Source: Arthrobacter russicus
GTDB lineage: Bacteria > Actinomycetota > Actinomycetes > Actinomycetales > Micrococcaceae
NCBI RefSeq assembly: GCF_031454135.1
Contig: NZ_JAVDQF010000001.1
Span: 3,754,560 to 3,818,559, forward strand
Direction of reading: 5' to 3'
DNA: 64,000 bases
Shown: positions 37,423 to 47,213 of the stretch, piece after piece
Layout: every line of letters starts with the position of its first letter
Numbering within the stretch: position 1 is the stretch's first letter
Program-made: the position numbers and the translations under genes
Notes under the pieces: model-generated
Told to the model about the DNA's origin: nothing
Databases searched by the model: none
Seen by the model: the letters and a program-made list of their open reading frames with translations, nothing else

Positions 37423-37501
37423 GCTCGGTTTGCCGGATTGGACGCCGCACCCGCCGGAATCCGATTCACTCCGAGACCGCTACGCCGCTTAGGATTGGTG
37501 C

Positions 37502-38317
37502 GTGACCACATCGACTAATGGCAAATTCGACCGCACCCCGCTGATCGCCGGCAACTGGAAGATGAACATGGACCACGTCCAGGGCATCACTTTGCTGCAG
37601 AAGCTGGCTTGGACGCTCTCCGATGCGAAACACGACTTCGGCAGGGTGGAGGTGGCGGTGTTCCCGCCGTTCACCGATCTGCGCGGCGTGCAGACCCTGG
37701 TGCAGGGCGACCAATTGAAAGTAGTCTACGGCGGCCAGGATCTTTCGGATCAGGATTCCGGGGCGTACACCGGGGACATCTCCGGGGCGTTTCTGGCGAA
37801 GCTGGGCTGCCGTTACGTTTTGGTCGGGCACAGCGAACGGCGCTCGATCCACGGGGAGAGCGACGAGCTGCTCAACCGCAAGCTGAAGGCGGCGTACCGG
37901 CATGCGTTGACCCCGATCCTCTGCGTCGGCGAAGGCCTGGAGATCCGCCAGGCCGGAACCCATGTGGCGCACACGCTGGACCAGGTGCGCGCCGGGGTGG
38001 CCGGTTTGACCGAAGCGCAGGCGGCCGAGCTGGTCATCGCCTATGAACCGGTCTGGGCGATCGGGACCGGCGAAGTCGCCGGTCCGGAAGACGCCCAGGA
38101 GATGTGCGCGGCGATCCGGGCCGAGCTCGCTGAGCTGTTCGACCAGGCGATCGCGGACAAGATCCGATTGCTCTACGGCGGATCGGTCAAAGCCAGCAAT
38201 GCGGCAGCGATTTTGCGCGAACGCGACGTCGACGGCGTGTTGGTCGGCGGCGCGAGTTTGGACCCGGCCGAGTTTGCTAATATTGTCAGGTTCGAGTCGC
38301 ATCTTTTGACTGACTGA
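37502..38317 (+). CDS. tpiA: Triosephosphate isomerase
   Basis: Interconverts dihydroxyacetone phosphate and glyceraldehyde 3-phosphate. The 271-residue protein keeps all catalytic residues: Lys20 (GNWKMN), electrophile His110 (VLVGHSERR) and base Glu182 ([11 protein letters not shown]), with the flexible lid loop following it and YGGSVKASN near 222 as phosphate grip. GTG start at 37502. It is about 15 residues longer than the E. coli enzyme because of an extended N-terminus ([11 protein letters not shown]). It pairs with secG, as in most actinobacteria, but is cut off from gap-pgk by the accessory block. Confidence 0.97.
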   Translation: MTTSTNGKFDRTPLIAGNWKMNMDHVQGITLLQKLAWTLSDAKHDFGRVEVAVFPPFTDLRGVQTLVQGDQLKVVYGGQDLSDQDSGAYTGDISGAFLAKLGCRYVLVGHSERRSIHGESDELLNRKLKAAYRHALTPILCVGEGLEIRQAGTHVAHTLDQVRAGVAGLTEAQAAELVIAYEPVWAIGTGEVAGPEDAQEMCAAIRAELAELFDQAIADKIRLLYGGSVKASNAAAILRERDVDGVLVGGASLDPAEFANIVRFESHLLTD

Positions 38318-38364
38318 ACAGTTTCGACCAAGCGACCTGCTTGGACCACCGCGGAAGGGCTACT

Positions 38365-38616
38365 GTGCAAGTACTCACCATCATCCTGCAGATCCTGCTG
38401 GGCATTACATCGTTGTTGCTCACCTTGCTGATCCTGCTGCACAAGGGCCGGGGTGGCGGCCTTTCCGATATGTTCGGCGGTGGCATGTCCTCGTCGCTCG
38501 GCTCGTCCGGCGTCGCGGAGAAGAATCTCAACCGGTTCACGGTCATCCTGGGTTTGACCTGGGGCGTTGTGATTGTGGCGCTCGGCTTGGTGATCAAGTT
38601 TTCCACGGTTTCCTGA
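38365..38616 (+). CDS. secG: Preprotein translocase subunit SecG
   Basis: SecG is the small helper subunit of the SecYEG channel. The 83-residue protein has two membrane helices (about residues 3-24 and 56-78) joined by the Gly/Ser-rich loop HKGRGGGLSDMFGGGMSSSLGSSGVAEKNLNR that identifies the family. GTG at 38365 behind GAAGGG gives the usual N-terminus VQVLTIILQILLG; an in-frame upstream start at 38341 would put charged residues before helix 1. Forty-seven bp downstream of tpiA and ended by the strong terminator at 38637-38676. Confidence 0.95.
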   Translation: MQVLTIILQILLGITSLLLTLLILLHKGRGGGLSDMFGGGMSSSLGSSGVAEKNLNRFTVILGLTWGVVIVALGLVIKFSTVS

Positions 38617-38636
38617 CCCTGGTCAGGGCAAACCGA

Positions 38637-38676
38637 AAATCCCCGGGATCCGAAAGGATCCCGGGGATTTCTTTTT
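38637..38676 (+). terminator. Strong intrinsic terminator between secG and pgl
   Basis: AAATCCCCGGGATCC (38637-38651), GAAA tetraloop, GGATCCCCGGGGATTT-like arm (38656-38670) and CTTTTT: a perfect 15-bp stem plus T-run. It ends tpiA-secG and, with A residues on its left, may also work in reverse for the convergent pgl operon. Confidence 0.93.
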
Positions 38677-38720
38677 GGCCCAGGCCGGGCGGACGGCCCG
38701 AGCAGGGTGCCCGATCAACT

Positions 38721-39530
38721 TTACTGCAACATCAGATTCTCCGGGACTTTGGCTGCCGCATCCTGGTCGATCAGCCACAGGGTTTTCGACCGTCCGGCCG
38801 GACCGGCCGCCGGAACCTGCACTGGATTGGCTCCGGCCAAAGCGAGCCCGACGGCGCCGGCTTTGTCGCTGCCCGCAGCCACCATCCAGACCTCCTGGGC
38901 CGAGTTGATCGCCGGAAGGGTCAGCGAAACCCGGGATGGCGGCGGTTTGGGCGAGTTCTCCACGCCGACCGCGACAGCTGCTTTCTCCCGGATCCCGGCC
39001 ATTTCCGGGAAAAGCGAAGCGATATGGGCATCCGGCCCGATGCCCAGCAGGAGTACGTCGAAACGCGGCAGCTTCGTGCGGAGCTGTGCTTCGGCGTCTG
39101 CCTCGGCGCCGTCGGCGGCCTCATCGTCGGCTGGCTCTGCGGAAGCCGCGAGTTCCTGGGCGTAGCTTTCAGCGGCCGAGAACGGGTCCGGAAAACGGTC
39201 CGGACCGCCCATCGGGTGCACCCGGGCCGGGTCCACGCCGATCCTGGACAGCAGGGCGTCCTGGGCTTGTTTGGCGTTGGTTTCCGGGTCGCCGGCCGGC
39301 AGGAAACGCTCGTCGCCCCACCAGAAGTTCACTTTCGACCAGTCGACCGCGGGATAGGCGGGCGAGTCCAGAACTGCTTTGAGCGTTGCGATGCCGACTG
39401 TGCCGCCGGTCAGCACCACGGTGGCTTCACCGCGTTCGTTCTGCGTGTCGAGCAGCTTGGTGATCAGCCGGGCCGCAGTAGCGGCCGCCAACACGTCGAA
39501 ACTCGGATGGACGTTGATGCGGATGCTCAT
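38721..39530 (-). CDS. pgl: 6-Phosphogluconolactonase
   Basis: Hydrolyses 6-phosphogluconolactone, step two of the oxidative pentose phosphate pathway. The 269-residue DevB/Pgl-type protein has VVLTGGTVGIATLKAV (about residues 38-53, phosphate-binding loop), VNFWWGDERFLPAGDPETNAKQAQDALL near 70-97 and LLLGIGPDAHIASLFPE near 160-176, the signature blocks of the family. A long acidic/Ala insert (EPADDEAADGAEADAEAQ) near 135-155 is unusual and probably a surface loop. The ATG at 39530 shares one base with the opcA stop. It is the last gene of the tkt-tal-pgi-zwf-opcA-pgl operon. Confidence 0.93.
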   Translation of the reverse strand: MSIRINVHPSFDVLAAATAARLITKLLDTQNERGEATVVLTGGTVGIATLKAVLDSPAYPAVDWSKVNFWWGDERFLPAGDPETNAKQAQDALLSRIGVDPARVHPMGGPDRFPDPFSAAESYAQELAASAEPADDEAADGAEADAEAQLRTKLPRFDVLLLGIGPDAHIASLFPEMAGIREKAAVAVGVENSPKPPPSRVSLTLPAINSAQEVWMVAAGSDKAGAVGLALAGANPVQVPAAGPAGRSKTLWLIDQDAAAKVPENLMLQ

Positions 39531-40465
39531 CAGGATTCTCCCCCTTCACTGGCCAGCAACGACTGCAGGCCTTCGGTGATGACTTCGCCGAAGACTTCGT
39601 CCGGATCCAATCTGCGCAACTCCTCGGAGAGGCAGTCCTGCAGGCTCCTCCGGGGCAGCGAAATGTGTTGCACCGGTTGTTCCGGCTGGGTCAGCGTCGC
39701 TTCCAGGACGCCGGGGCGCAGCAGCTCGATCGAGCCGCCCGGGCGTTCCAGCAGGACCCGGCGGATTCCGGTTCCGGCCGGATCCTCGATCACCGTCGTA
39801 GGCACCTGGAGCGCCTTGTGCAGCCAGGCCGCCAAGAGCAGCGTGCTGGGGGAGTCGGAAGCGCCTTCCACGGTCACCGCGGTGACCGGCGAGTCGTCGA
39901 GCTGATCGAAGGCGGCGGCGAGCTGGATCCGCCAATTGGTGAGCCGGGTCCAGGCGAGATCGGTGTCGCCTTCGGCGAAGCTGGCGCTGATGTGCTTGAG
40001 CGCTTCCCGCGGATTGGCTTCATTGGCCGAATCCGTGATCCGCCGATGCGCGATCTTGCCGATCGAGGTCTGCGAAGCGACTTCGGGCATGCCGTGCGGC
40101 CACCATGCCACAATCGGTGCATCGGGCAGCAACAAGGCGGAAACCAAGGATTCGCTTTGCGAACCGAGTTCGCCGTAGCCGTGCAGCACGATGACTTCCG
40201 AAGCTCCGGCGTCCCCGCCGACCCGGATCTGGGCGTCCAGCCGGGTCGCTTCGCCGGCTTCGCCTTCGGCCAGCACGATGATCCGGCAAGGATGCTCGCG
40301 ACTGGCCAGGTTGGCTGCTTCGATCGCCTCTTCTTCGTAACCGCCCTTGGTCAGCACCACCAGGGTCAAGACCCGGCCGAGCGTGACCACGCCGCCCTGT
40401 TCGCGCATCGATTGGATCTCTTTGGAGATCTTAGAGGTGGTGGTATTCGGCAAATCGACAATCAC
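39530..40465 (-). CDS. opcA: Glucose-6-phosphate dehydrogenase assembly protein OpcA
   Basis: OpcA binds and activates glucose-6-phosphate dehydrogenase in actinobacteria and cyanobacteria. The 311-residue protein starts MIVDLPNTTTSKISKEIQSMREQGGVVTLGRVLTLVV, text standard for actinobacterial OpcA; PIVAWWPHGMP near 132 and DLAWTRLTNWRIQLAAAFDQ near 178-197 are other conserved blocks. No enzyme motif is expected or seen. GTG start at 40465 overlapping the zwf stop by four bases, placing it as usual directly behind its partner. Confidence 0.95.
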   Translation of the reverse strand: MIVDLPNTTTSKISKEIQSMREQGGVVTLGRVLTLVVLTKGGYEEEAIEAANLASREHPCRIIVLAEGEAGEATRLDAQIRVGGDAGASEVIVLHGYGELGSQSESLVSALLLPDAPIVAWWPHGMPEVASQTSIGKIAHRRITDSANEANPREALKHISASFAEGDTDLAWTRLTNWRIQLAAAFDQLDDSPVTAVTVEGASDSPSTLLLAAWLHKALQVPTTVIEDPAGTGIRRVLLERPGGSIELLRPGVLEATLTQPEQPVQHISLPRRSLQDCLSEELRRLDPDEVFGEVITEGLQSLLASEGGES

Positions 40466-42030
40466 GGCCTTCTCCAGCTTCGTCCGTCCCTGGCCAGCAA
40501 CTCGTCTGCTGACGCCGGGCCCCAGCTCCCGGGCTGATAGGCCTCGGGTTGTTGGTTTTTCGCCGCCCAGAAATCTTCGAAGGGATCGAGGATTTTCCAG
40601 GACAGTTCCACTTCCTGGTGCCGGGGGAACAGCGGCGGTTCGCCCAGCAGCACATCCAGGATGAGCCTTTCGTAGGCTTCCGGGCTGGATTCGGTGAAGG
40701 CATGGCCGTAACCGAAGTCCATGGTCACATCGCGGACCTCCATTTGGGTTCCGGGGACCTTCGAGCCGAATCTGATCGTGACGCCTTCGTCGGGCTGGAC
40801 CCGGATCACCACCGCATTCTGGCCGAATTCATCCTCGCCGTGGTCGGTGAAGAGCAGGTTCGGCGCCTTTTTGAACACCACCGCGATCTCGGTGACCCGG
40901 CGGCCCAAACGCTTTCCGGTGCGCAGGTAGAACGGCACGCCGGCCCAACGACGGGTGTTGATGTCGAGTCGGATCGCGGCGTACGTCTCGGTCGTGGAGT
41001 CCGCCGGAATGCCCTCTTCTTCCAGATAACCGAGCACCTTCTCGCCGCCTTGCCAGCCGCCGGCGAACTGGCCGCGGGCCGAATGACCGGAGAGATCGTC
41101 GGGCAACTTGACCGCGGAGAGCACTTTCTCCTTTTCCGCGCGCAGGTCTTCGGCGTTGAACGAGATCGGCTCTTCCATCGCGGTCAGCGCCAGGAGCTGG
41201 AGCAAGTGGTTCTGGATCACGTCACGGGCGGCACCGACGCCGTCGTAATACCCGGCCCGGCCCCCGGTACCGATGTCCTCGGCCATGGTGATCTGCACAT
41301 GGTCGACGTAGTTGGCATTCCACAGCGGTTCGAACAGCTGGTTCGCGAACCGCAGGGCCAAGAGATTCTGTACGGTCTCTTTGCCCAAATAGTGGTCGAT
41401 CCGGAAGACCGCGTCCGGCGGGAACACCGATTCGACCACGTCGTTGAGCGCCCGCGCCGATTTCAGGTCGTGGCCGAACGGCTTTTCGATCACCACCCGG
41501 CGCCAGGACTGCGGAGTCGACTGCGCCAGCCCGTGCGCGGAGAGCTGCCGGCAGACCAGTTCGAAGGCCTTGGGCGGGATCGACAGGTAGAACGCGTGGT
41601 TGCCCCGGGTGCCGCGGTCCGCGTCGAGTTCTTCCAACGTCGCTTTCAGCCGCTCGAAGGCCGCGTCGTCGTCGAATTCGCCCTGCACGAACCGGATGCC
41701 CTCGGAAAGCTGGTTCCAGACTGCCTCGTCGAACGGCGTGCGCGAATGGGCTTTGACCGAGTCCTTGACCTCCTGGGCGAAGTCTTCGTTCTCCCATTCC
41801 CGGCGCGCGAACCCGACCAAGGCGAAGCTCGGTGGCAGCAGCCCCCGGTTCGCGAGGTCGTAGACCGCGGGCATCAGCTTCTTGCGGGCCAAATCTCCGG
41901 TAACCCCGAAGATCACCAAGGAGGACGGGCCGGCCACCCGGGAAAGGCGGCGGTCCCGCGGATCGCGGAGCGGATTACTGCGCCGGGCGCCGTTCCGCTC
42001 GGAGTTCTGGCTGTTTCCGGAGTCGGGCAT
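40462..42030 (-). CDS. zwf: Glucose-6-phosphate 1-dehydrogenase
   Basis: First enzyme of the oxidative pentose phosphate pathway, making NADPH. The 522-residue protein has the coenzyme loop VIFGVTGDLARKKL (about residues 38-51), the active-site segment RIDHYLGKETVQNLLALRFAN near 206-226 with the catalytic His, and substrate blocks KPFGHD near 182 and RTGKRLGRRVTEIAVVFK near 370. The first ~35 residues are Arg/Ser-rich and poorly conserved. The ATG at 42030 lies 4 bp after the pgi stop. The operon supplies its activator OpcA just downstream. Confidence 0.97.
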   Translation of the reverse strand: MPDSGNSQNSERNGARRSNPLRDPRDRRLSRVAGPSSLVIFGVTGDLARKKLMPAVYDLANRGLLPPSFALVGFARREWENEDFAQEVKDSVKAHSRTPFDEAVWNQLSEGIRFVQGEFDDDAAFERLKATLEELDADRGTRGNHAFYLSIPPKAFELVCRQLSAHGLAQSTPQSWRRVVIEKPFGHDLKSARALNDVVESVFPPDAVFRIDHYLGKETVQNLLALRFANQLFEPLWNANYVDHVQITMAEDIGTGGRAGYYDGVGAARDVIQNHLLQLLALTAMEEPISFNAEDLRAEKEKVLSAVKLPDDLSGHSARGQFAGGWQGGEKVLGYLEEEGIPADSTTETYAAIRLDINTRRWAGVPFYLRTGKRLGRRVTEIAVVFKKAPNLLFTDHGEDEFGQNAVVIRVQPDEGVTIRFGSKVPGTQMEVRDVTMDFGYGHAFTESSPEAYERLILDVLLGEPPLFPRHQEVELSWKILDPFEDFWAAKNQQPEAYQPGSWGPASADELLARDGRSWRRP

Positions 42031-42034
42031 CGGG

Positions 42035-43672
42035 CTAGTTTCCTGCCTTTTGATCGGTTTCCGCCGGCAGCCGGCCGATCACCGATTCGAGTTGCGCCAC
42101 GCCGTCCGCGCGCTCGGTCAAATGCAAACGCAGCACCGGCCGGCCGTGGTCGGCCAGGACTTGGGCGTCCCCGGCCGCCTGGGCTTCGATCAGCTGGCCG
42201 AAGCTGAACGGGCGGTCCGGAATGGCCAGGTCCTCCAGCGGCGCTGCGGTGATCTGCAGGAAGACGCCGACTGCCGGGCCGCCCTTGTGGAATTGGCCGG
42301 TGGAATGCAGGAACCTCGGCCCCCAACCGAAGGTCACCGGGCGGCCGGTGACCGCGGCGAGCTGATCGGCGACGCCGGCCAACGAACTGTGCGTGATCCG
42401 GTCGAGATAGGCCTGCACGCTGAGGTAGCCTTCCGGGCCCAGTTGGCCGAAGAGCGCTTCGAGGGCTTCGGTCACGGTGGCCGCATCGCCGAGCCATTCC
42501 CGCGGCCCGCGGACCTCGATCGCGCCGTCGGTGAAGTTCGCCGGCACGGTCTCCGGACGGGCGTCGAGCAGGCCGCGGGCGGCCTGCTTCGCGGCTTCCA
42601 CATCGGGCTGGTTGAAGGGGTCGATGCCGAGCAGCCGCCCGGCCACCGCGACGGCGAACTCCCAGAGCATCAACTGCGCGCCCAGAGTGCCGGAAAGCAC
42701 CACTTGGTCGCCCTCGGCCGCAGCCTCGGACTCCGCGGCGACCAGACGCACCACGAGGATGTCCGCTGCGCCGGAATGCACTTCGGGGGACTGCGGATCA
42801 GCCACCACCGGCAGCACGCCGGTGCCGAGCTTGCCGGTGGATTCGGCGATCAGCTGTTCCGCCCAATCGGCGAAGCCGATGATTCCGGAACCTTCGTCGA
42901 CGATCACGATCTTGTCCCGCAGCGGGTTGGTGCCGCCCAAGGCGCTGCCCAGGGCCAAGCCGATGTTGTCGGCGGCATCGTCGCGCAGGATCTCGCCGGC
43001 CTCTTCGGCGTCGTCGAGCAGCTGCTGGATGTCCACGCCGGCCAAACCGGACGGCACCAGGCCGAAGGCGGTCAGGGCCGAGTAACGCCCGCCCACCTGA
43101 GGGTCGGCATTGAAGACTGCGCGGTAACCGGCTTCCCGGGCCGCTGCGTCCAAAGGCGAACCGGGGTCGGTGACTACGATGATCCGCTGTTTCGCGTCGA
43201 TTCCGGCAGCCGTGAACTCCTGCTCGAAGATCCGGCGCTGCGAATCGGTTTCCAGAGTGGACCCGGACTTCGACGAAACCACCAACACGGTCTCGGCGAG
43301 CCGCTCCCGGACCGCCGCGCGCACCTGGTCCGGGTCGGTCGAATCGAGTACCACCAGTTCGACGCCGGCGGTTTTGGTGATCACTTCAGGCGCCAACGAG
43401 GAGCCGCCCATGCCGGCCAGGACAACCCGGTTCACGCCTTCGGCCTGGAGCTCGGCGCGCAGTGCCAGGATTTGCGGGACCAGCAGCGCGGAAACCGCGG
43501 GGGCCTCGACCCAGCCGAGCCGGATCGCGGCTTCGGATTCGGCGTCCGGACCCCAGAGCGTCGGATCCTTCTCGAAGATCCGCGAGGCGACCCGGTCAGC
43601 GACCAGCGCGGGCAGGTGCAGTTCGGCAGCCGCCAGGGCGGCTCCGGTGGCTTCGTAGCCGAGGCTGGACAT
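42035..43672 (-). CDS. pgi: Glucose-6-phosphate isomerase
   Basis: Interconverts glucose 6-phosphate and fructose 6-phosphate. The 545-residue protein has two SIS domains: VVLAGMGGSSLAPEVI near residues 95-110, VLDSTDPDQV near 118, VVSSKSGSTLETDSQRRIFEQEF near 137-159, and FGWGPRFLHSTGQFHKGGPAVGVFLQI near 443-469 with the catalytic late His/Lys region. It is of the actinobacterial type found inside tal-zwf operons, diverged from E. coli Pgi. The ATG at 43672 shares a base with the tal stop; the frame extends upstream inside tal but those residues are not part of it. Confidence 0.92.
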   Translation of the reverse strand: MSSLGYEATGAALAAAELHLPALVADRVASRIFEKDPTLWGPDAESEAAIRLGWVEAPAVSALLVPQILALRAELQAEGVNRVVLAGMGGSSLAPEVITKTAGVELVVLDSTDPDQVRAAVRERLAETVLVVSSKSGSTLETDSQRRIFEQEFTAAGIDAKQRIIVVTDPGSPLDAAAREAGYRAVFNADPQVGGRYSALTAFGLVPSGLAGVDIQQLLDDAEEAGEILRDDAADNIGLALGSALGGTNPLRDKIVIVDEGSGIIGFADWAEQLIAESTGKLGTGVLPVVADPQSPEVHSGAADILVVRLVAAESEAAAEGDQVVLSGTLGAQLMLWEFAVAVAGRLLGIDPFNQPDVEAAKQAARGLLDARPETVPANFTDGAIEVRGPREWLGDAATVTEALEALFGQLGPEGYLSVQAYLDRITHSSLAGVADQLAAVTGRPVTFGWGPRFLHSTGQFHKGGPAVGVFLQITAAPLEDLAIPDRPFSFGQLIEAQAAGDAQVLADHGRPVLRLHLTERADGVAQLESVIGRLPAETDQKAGN

Positions 43673-44793
43673 CAGGACTCCTTTCCGGCGGCGTCGAGCG
43701 CGTTCTGCACATCGCCGAGCAATTCGTTCCAGCTCGCGACGAACTTGTCCAAACCTTCGGTTTCCAGCAGAGCGACCACGTCGTTGTACGAAACGCCGAG
43801 GCCTTCGAGGGCGTTGAGCACCGAATTGGCCTCGTCGTAACGGCCGGAAATGGTGTTGCCTTCGATCACGCCGTGATCGAAGGTCGCGTCCAAAGTCTTC
43901 TCCGGCATGGTGTTGACCACGTTCGGCGCCACCAGCTCGGTCACGTACAGGGTGTCCGGATAGGCCGGATCCTTGACTCCGGTGGAGGCCCACAGCGGGC
44001 GCTGCGGCAAGGCGCCGGCTTCGGCCAGCAACGCCCAACGCTCGGAGCTGAAGATCTCCTCGAACACCTGGTAGGCCAAGCGCGCATTGGCGACGCCGGC
44101 TTTTCCTTTGAGCGAGCTCGCCTCTTCGGTGTCGAGCGCATCCAGTCGTTTGTCGATCTCGGTGTCCACCCGGGAGACGAAGAACGAGGCCACCGAGTGG
44201 ATCGTGCTCAGATCGTGGCCGTTCGCCTTGGCCTTTTCAATGCCCAGCAAGAACGCATTGATGACCGCACGGTAACGCTCCAGGGAGAAGATCAAGGTGA
44301 CGTTCACGCTGATTCCGGCGCCGAGCGTTTCGGTGATCGCTTCCAGCCCCTCCAGGGTCGCCGGGATCTTGATCAGGACATTGTCTTTGCCGACCGCTTC
44401 GTGCAGCCGTTTGGCTTCTTCGATGGTGCCTTGGGTGTCCCAGGCCTTGCGGGGATCGACCTCGATCGAAACCCGCCCGTCCACGCCCTGGCTCGCCGCC
44501 GCGACCGGGGCGAACACCTCGCAGGCATCCGCCACGTCCTGCGTGGTGATCCGGAAGACCGCGGCCTCGGCGTCGAGCCCCTGGCCGGCTAGCTCCGCCA
44601 CCTGGGCGTCGTAGGCGGTGCCCTTCGAAATCGCCGCCTGGAAGATCGACGGGTTGGTGGTCACGCCCACCACGTTCTTCTCCTCGATCAGCTTCTGCAA
44701 GCCGCCGCTGGTGAGCCGGTCACGGGACAAATCGTCGAGCCAGATCGAGACTCCGGCTGCCGAAAGCTCTGCGGTGGGGGTTGGGTTGCTCAT
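43672..44793 (-). CDS. tal: Transaldolase
   Basis: Transfers a dihydroxyacetone unit between sugar phosphates in the non-oxidative pentose phosphate pathway. The 373-residue TalB/Tal-type protein has [12 protein letters not shown] near residues 16-27, [15 protein letters not shown] near 41-55 (phosphate site), the Schiff-base Lys in [16 protein letters not shown] near 141, and [14 protein letters not shown] near 164. ATG at 44793 follows AAGGAGAG, a strong ribosome site. 47 bp lie between it and tkt; one base is shared with pgi. Confidence 0.96.
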   Translation of the reverse strand: MSNPTPTAELSAAGVSIWLDDLSRDRLTSGGLQKLIEEKNVVGVTTNPSIFQAAISKGTAYDAQVAELAGQGLDAEAAVFRITTQDVADACEVFAPVAAASQGVDGRVSIEVDPRKAWDTQGTIEEAKRLHEAVGKDNVLIKIPATLEGLEAITETLGAGISVNVTLIFSLERYRAVINAFLLGIEKAKANGHDLSTIHSVASFFVSRVDTEIDKRLDALDTEEASSLKGKAGVANARLAYQVFEEIFSSERWALLAEAGALPQRPLWASTGVKDPAYPDTLYVTELVAPNVVNTMPEKTLDATFDHGVIEGNTISGRYDEANSVLNALEGLGVSYNDVVALLETEGLDKFVASWNELLGDVQNALDAAGKES

Positions 44794-44840
44794 TGCTCTC
44801 CTTGAAATCTGTATTTCGACGGTTGGTCGCGATCCGGAAA

Positions 44841-46985
44841 TCAGTCGCCCGAAGCGACTGCGGCCAAGGAATCCCTGGCCGCGGCTGCCACGGATTCGAC
44901 GGTGAGGCCGAACTCGGCGAACAGCCGTTTGTAGTCGGCGGAAGCTCCGAAGTGTTCCAACGACACGGAACGCCCGGCGTCGCCGACGAATTCCCGCCAC
45001 GGCATGGCGATCCCGGCTTCGACCGAGACCCTCGCCTTGACGGCTTGCGGCAAAACGGACTCCCGATAAGCGGCGTCCTGGGCCTGGAACCATTCCACGC
45101 ATGGCATGGAGACCACCCGGGCTGCAATGCCTTCAGCCTGCAGGGCTTCCCGGGCCTGGACGGCCAATTGCAGCTCCGAGCCGGTGCCGATCAGAATGAC
45201 CTGCGGCGCCACCACGGAGGCTTCGCCGGCGGCGTCGACCTGTACCGACTCCGCCAGTACGTAGCCGCCGCGCAGCACGCCCTCGGCCGAGCCGAACTCG
45301 GTGGCGGTGGCCGCTCCGGTGCCCCGGGCGTAGGTGGGGATGTTCTGCCGGGTCAGCACGATGCCGGCCGGGTTGTTGCGGTTTTCCAGGATCCCGCGCC
45401 AGGCCTGCGCGACCTCGTTCGGGTCGCCGGGCCGCACCACGTCGAGACCCGGGATCGCCCGGAGGCTGGCCAATTGCTCCACCGGCTGGTGGGTGGGCCC
45501 GTCTTCGCCGAGGCCGATCGAGTCGTGCGTCCAGACGTAGATGCTGGGCACGCCCATCAATGCGCCGAGCCGGATTGCCGGGCGCTGGTAGTCGGAGAAG
45601 ATCAGGAAGGTTCCGGAGAACGCCCGGGTCGGCCCGCCCAAGTGGATGCCGTTGACGATCGCCGCAGCCGCCTGTTCCCGGATGCCGAAGTGCAGCACCC
45701 GGCCGTAGGGGTTGCCACTCCAGGCATTGGTCTGCCGGTCGGTGGGGATGAAGGACGGCGCGCCTTCGATCGTGGTGTTGTTGGATTCGGCCAGATCGCA
45801 GGAGCCGCCCCAGAGCTCGGGCAACTCGCCGGCCACCGCATTGATCACTTTGCCGGAAGCTGCCCGGGTGGAGACCTCTTTGCCGGCTTCGAAGCTCGGC
45901 AAAGCGCCGGTCCAGTCAGTGGGCAGGGCTCCGGCCTCCAAGCGGTCCAGCAGCGCAGCGCCTTCCGGGTGGGCGGCTTGCCATGCGGTGAGTGCCCGGC
46001 TCCATTCGGCGTGCTCGGCGGCACCGCGCGCGGCCACCTCACGGGCGTGCGCCAGGACCTCGTCGTCGACCTGGAAACTGAGCTCCGGATCGAAGCCGAG
46101 GATCGTCTTCAAGCCGGCCAGTTCTTCGGCGCCGAGTGCCGACCCGTGGATTTTCCCAGTGTTCTGCTTCTTCGGCGAAGGCCAGCCGATAATGGTCCGC
46201 AGCGCGATGATCGACGGCTTGGAGGTTTCGTTTTTGGCCTCCAGCAGTGCGTTGTACAGGGCCTGCACGTCTTCGACGTATTCGCCGGTCTTGGTCCAGT
46301 CCACGCGCTGCACATGCCAGCCGTAGGCTTCGTAGCGCTTCAGCACGTCTTCCGAATAGGCGACGTCGGTATCGTCCTCGATGGAAATGTGGTTCTGGTC
46401 GTAAACCACGACCAGATTTCCGAGTTCCTGGTGTCCGGCCAACGAAGAGGCTTCGGAAGTCACGCCTTCCTGCAGGTCGCCGTCCGAAGCGATCACCCAG
46501 ATGTTGTGGTCGAACGGGCTGGTGCCCGGTGCCGCGTCGGCGTCGAACATGCCGCGCATCCGGCGCTGCGAATAGGCGAAGCCGACCGAGGACGCCAAGC
46601 CTTGGCCCAGGGGGCCGGTGGTGATCTCGACGCCCGGGGTGTGCTTGTATTCCGGGTGGCCCGGGGTCAGAGAACCCCAAGTCCGCAAAGCTTCCAAATC
46701 GCTCAGTTCCAAGCCGTATCCGGAAAGGAACAACTGGATGTACAGAGTCAGCGAGCTGTGTCCGGGGGAGAGGATGAACCGGTCACGTCCGGTCCACTGC
46801 GGGTCCGCCGGGTCGTGTTTGAGGAACTTCTGGAAGATCAGATAGGCGGCCGGCGCCAAACTGATCGCGGTTCCGGGATGGCCGTTGCCGACCTTTTCCA
46901 CCGCATCGGCGGCCAACACCCGAATCGTGTCGACTGCTCGCTTGTCCAAATCGGTCCATGAAAATTCTTGCTGTTCCTGTGGCAT
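44841..46985 (-). CDS. tkt: Transketolase
   Basis: A thiamine-diphosphate enzyme moving two-carbon units between sugars. The 714-residue protein has the first catalytic block [15 protein letters not shown] (about residues 34-48), the ThDP/Mg motif [33 protein letters not shown] near 157-190, [27 protein letters not shown] near 490-516 (active-site His and Glu) and the C-terminal [14 protein letters not shown] near 635. ATG at 46985. It heads the six-gene minus-strand operon; its promoter shares the 228-bp divergent region with ctaB. Confidence 0.97.
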   Translation of the reverse strand: MPQEQQEFSWTDLDKRAVDTIRVLAADAVEKVGNGHPGTAISLAPAAYLIFQKFLKHDPADPQWTGRDRFILSPGHSSLTLYIQLFLSGYGLELSDLEALRTWGSLTPGHPEYKHTPGVEITTGPLGQGLASSVGFAYSQRRMRGMFDADAAPGTSPFDHNIWVIASDGDLQEGVTSEASSLAGHQELGNLVVVYDQNHISIEDDTDVAYSEDVLKRYEAYGWHVQRVDWTKTGEYVEDVQALYNALLEAKNETSKPSIIALRTIIGWPSPKKQNTGKIHGSALGAEELAGLKTILGFDPELSFQVDDEVLAHAREVAARGAAEHAEWSRALTAWQAAHPEGAALLDRLEAGALPTDWTGALPSFEAGKEVSTRAASGKVINAVAGELPELWGGSCDLAESNNTTIEGAPSFIPTDRQTNAWSGNPYGRVLHFGIREQAAAAIVNGIHLGGPTRAFSGTFLIFSDYQRPAIRLGALMGVPSIYVWTHDSIGLGEDGPTHQPVEQLASLRAIPGLDVVRPGDPNEVAQAWRGILENRNNPAGIVLTRQNIPTYARGTGAATATEFGSAEGVLRGGYVLAESVQVDAAGEASVVAPQVILIGTGSELQLAVQAREALQAEGIAARVVSMPCVEWFQAQDAAYRESVLPQAVKARVSVEAGIAMPWREFVGDAGRSVSLEHFGASADYKRLFAEFGLTVESVAAAARDSLAAVASGD

Positions 46986-47213
46986 GGAAAACCGGCGCCC
47001 TCTCTTGCAGAAAAATTGGCATCTTGAACTCCGGTTCCAGCTTAGTGGTTCCCGGAGCCCGGCGACATCCAGGCAAGACGGTCTGCTACGTCACAACCCG
47101 TGCCGGCCGACGCCGGGCTGCAACGGCGCAGGCTGTGCAATGGGCATGACCGGGCTGGGGGAAGGTAACATTGCTGTTGTCAGATCAACTCTTTTGAGGT
47201 AAGTGGGGCATCC

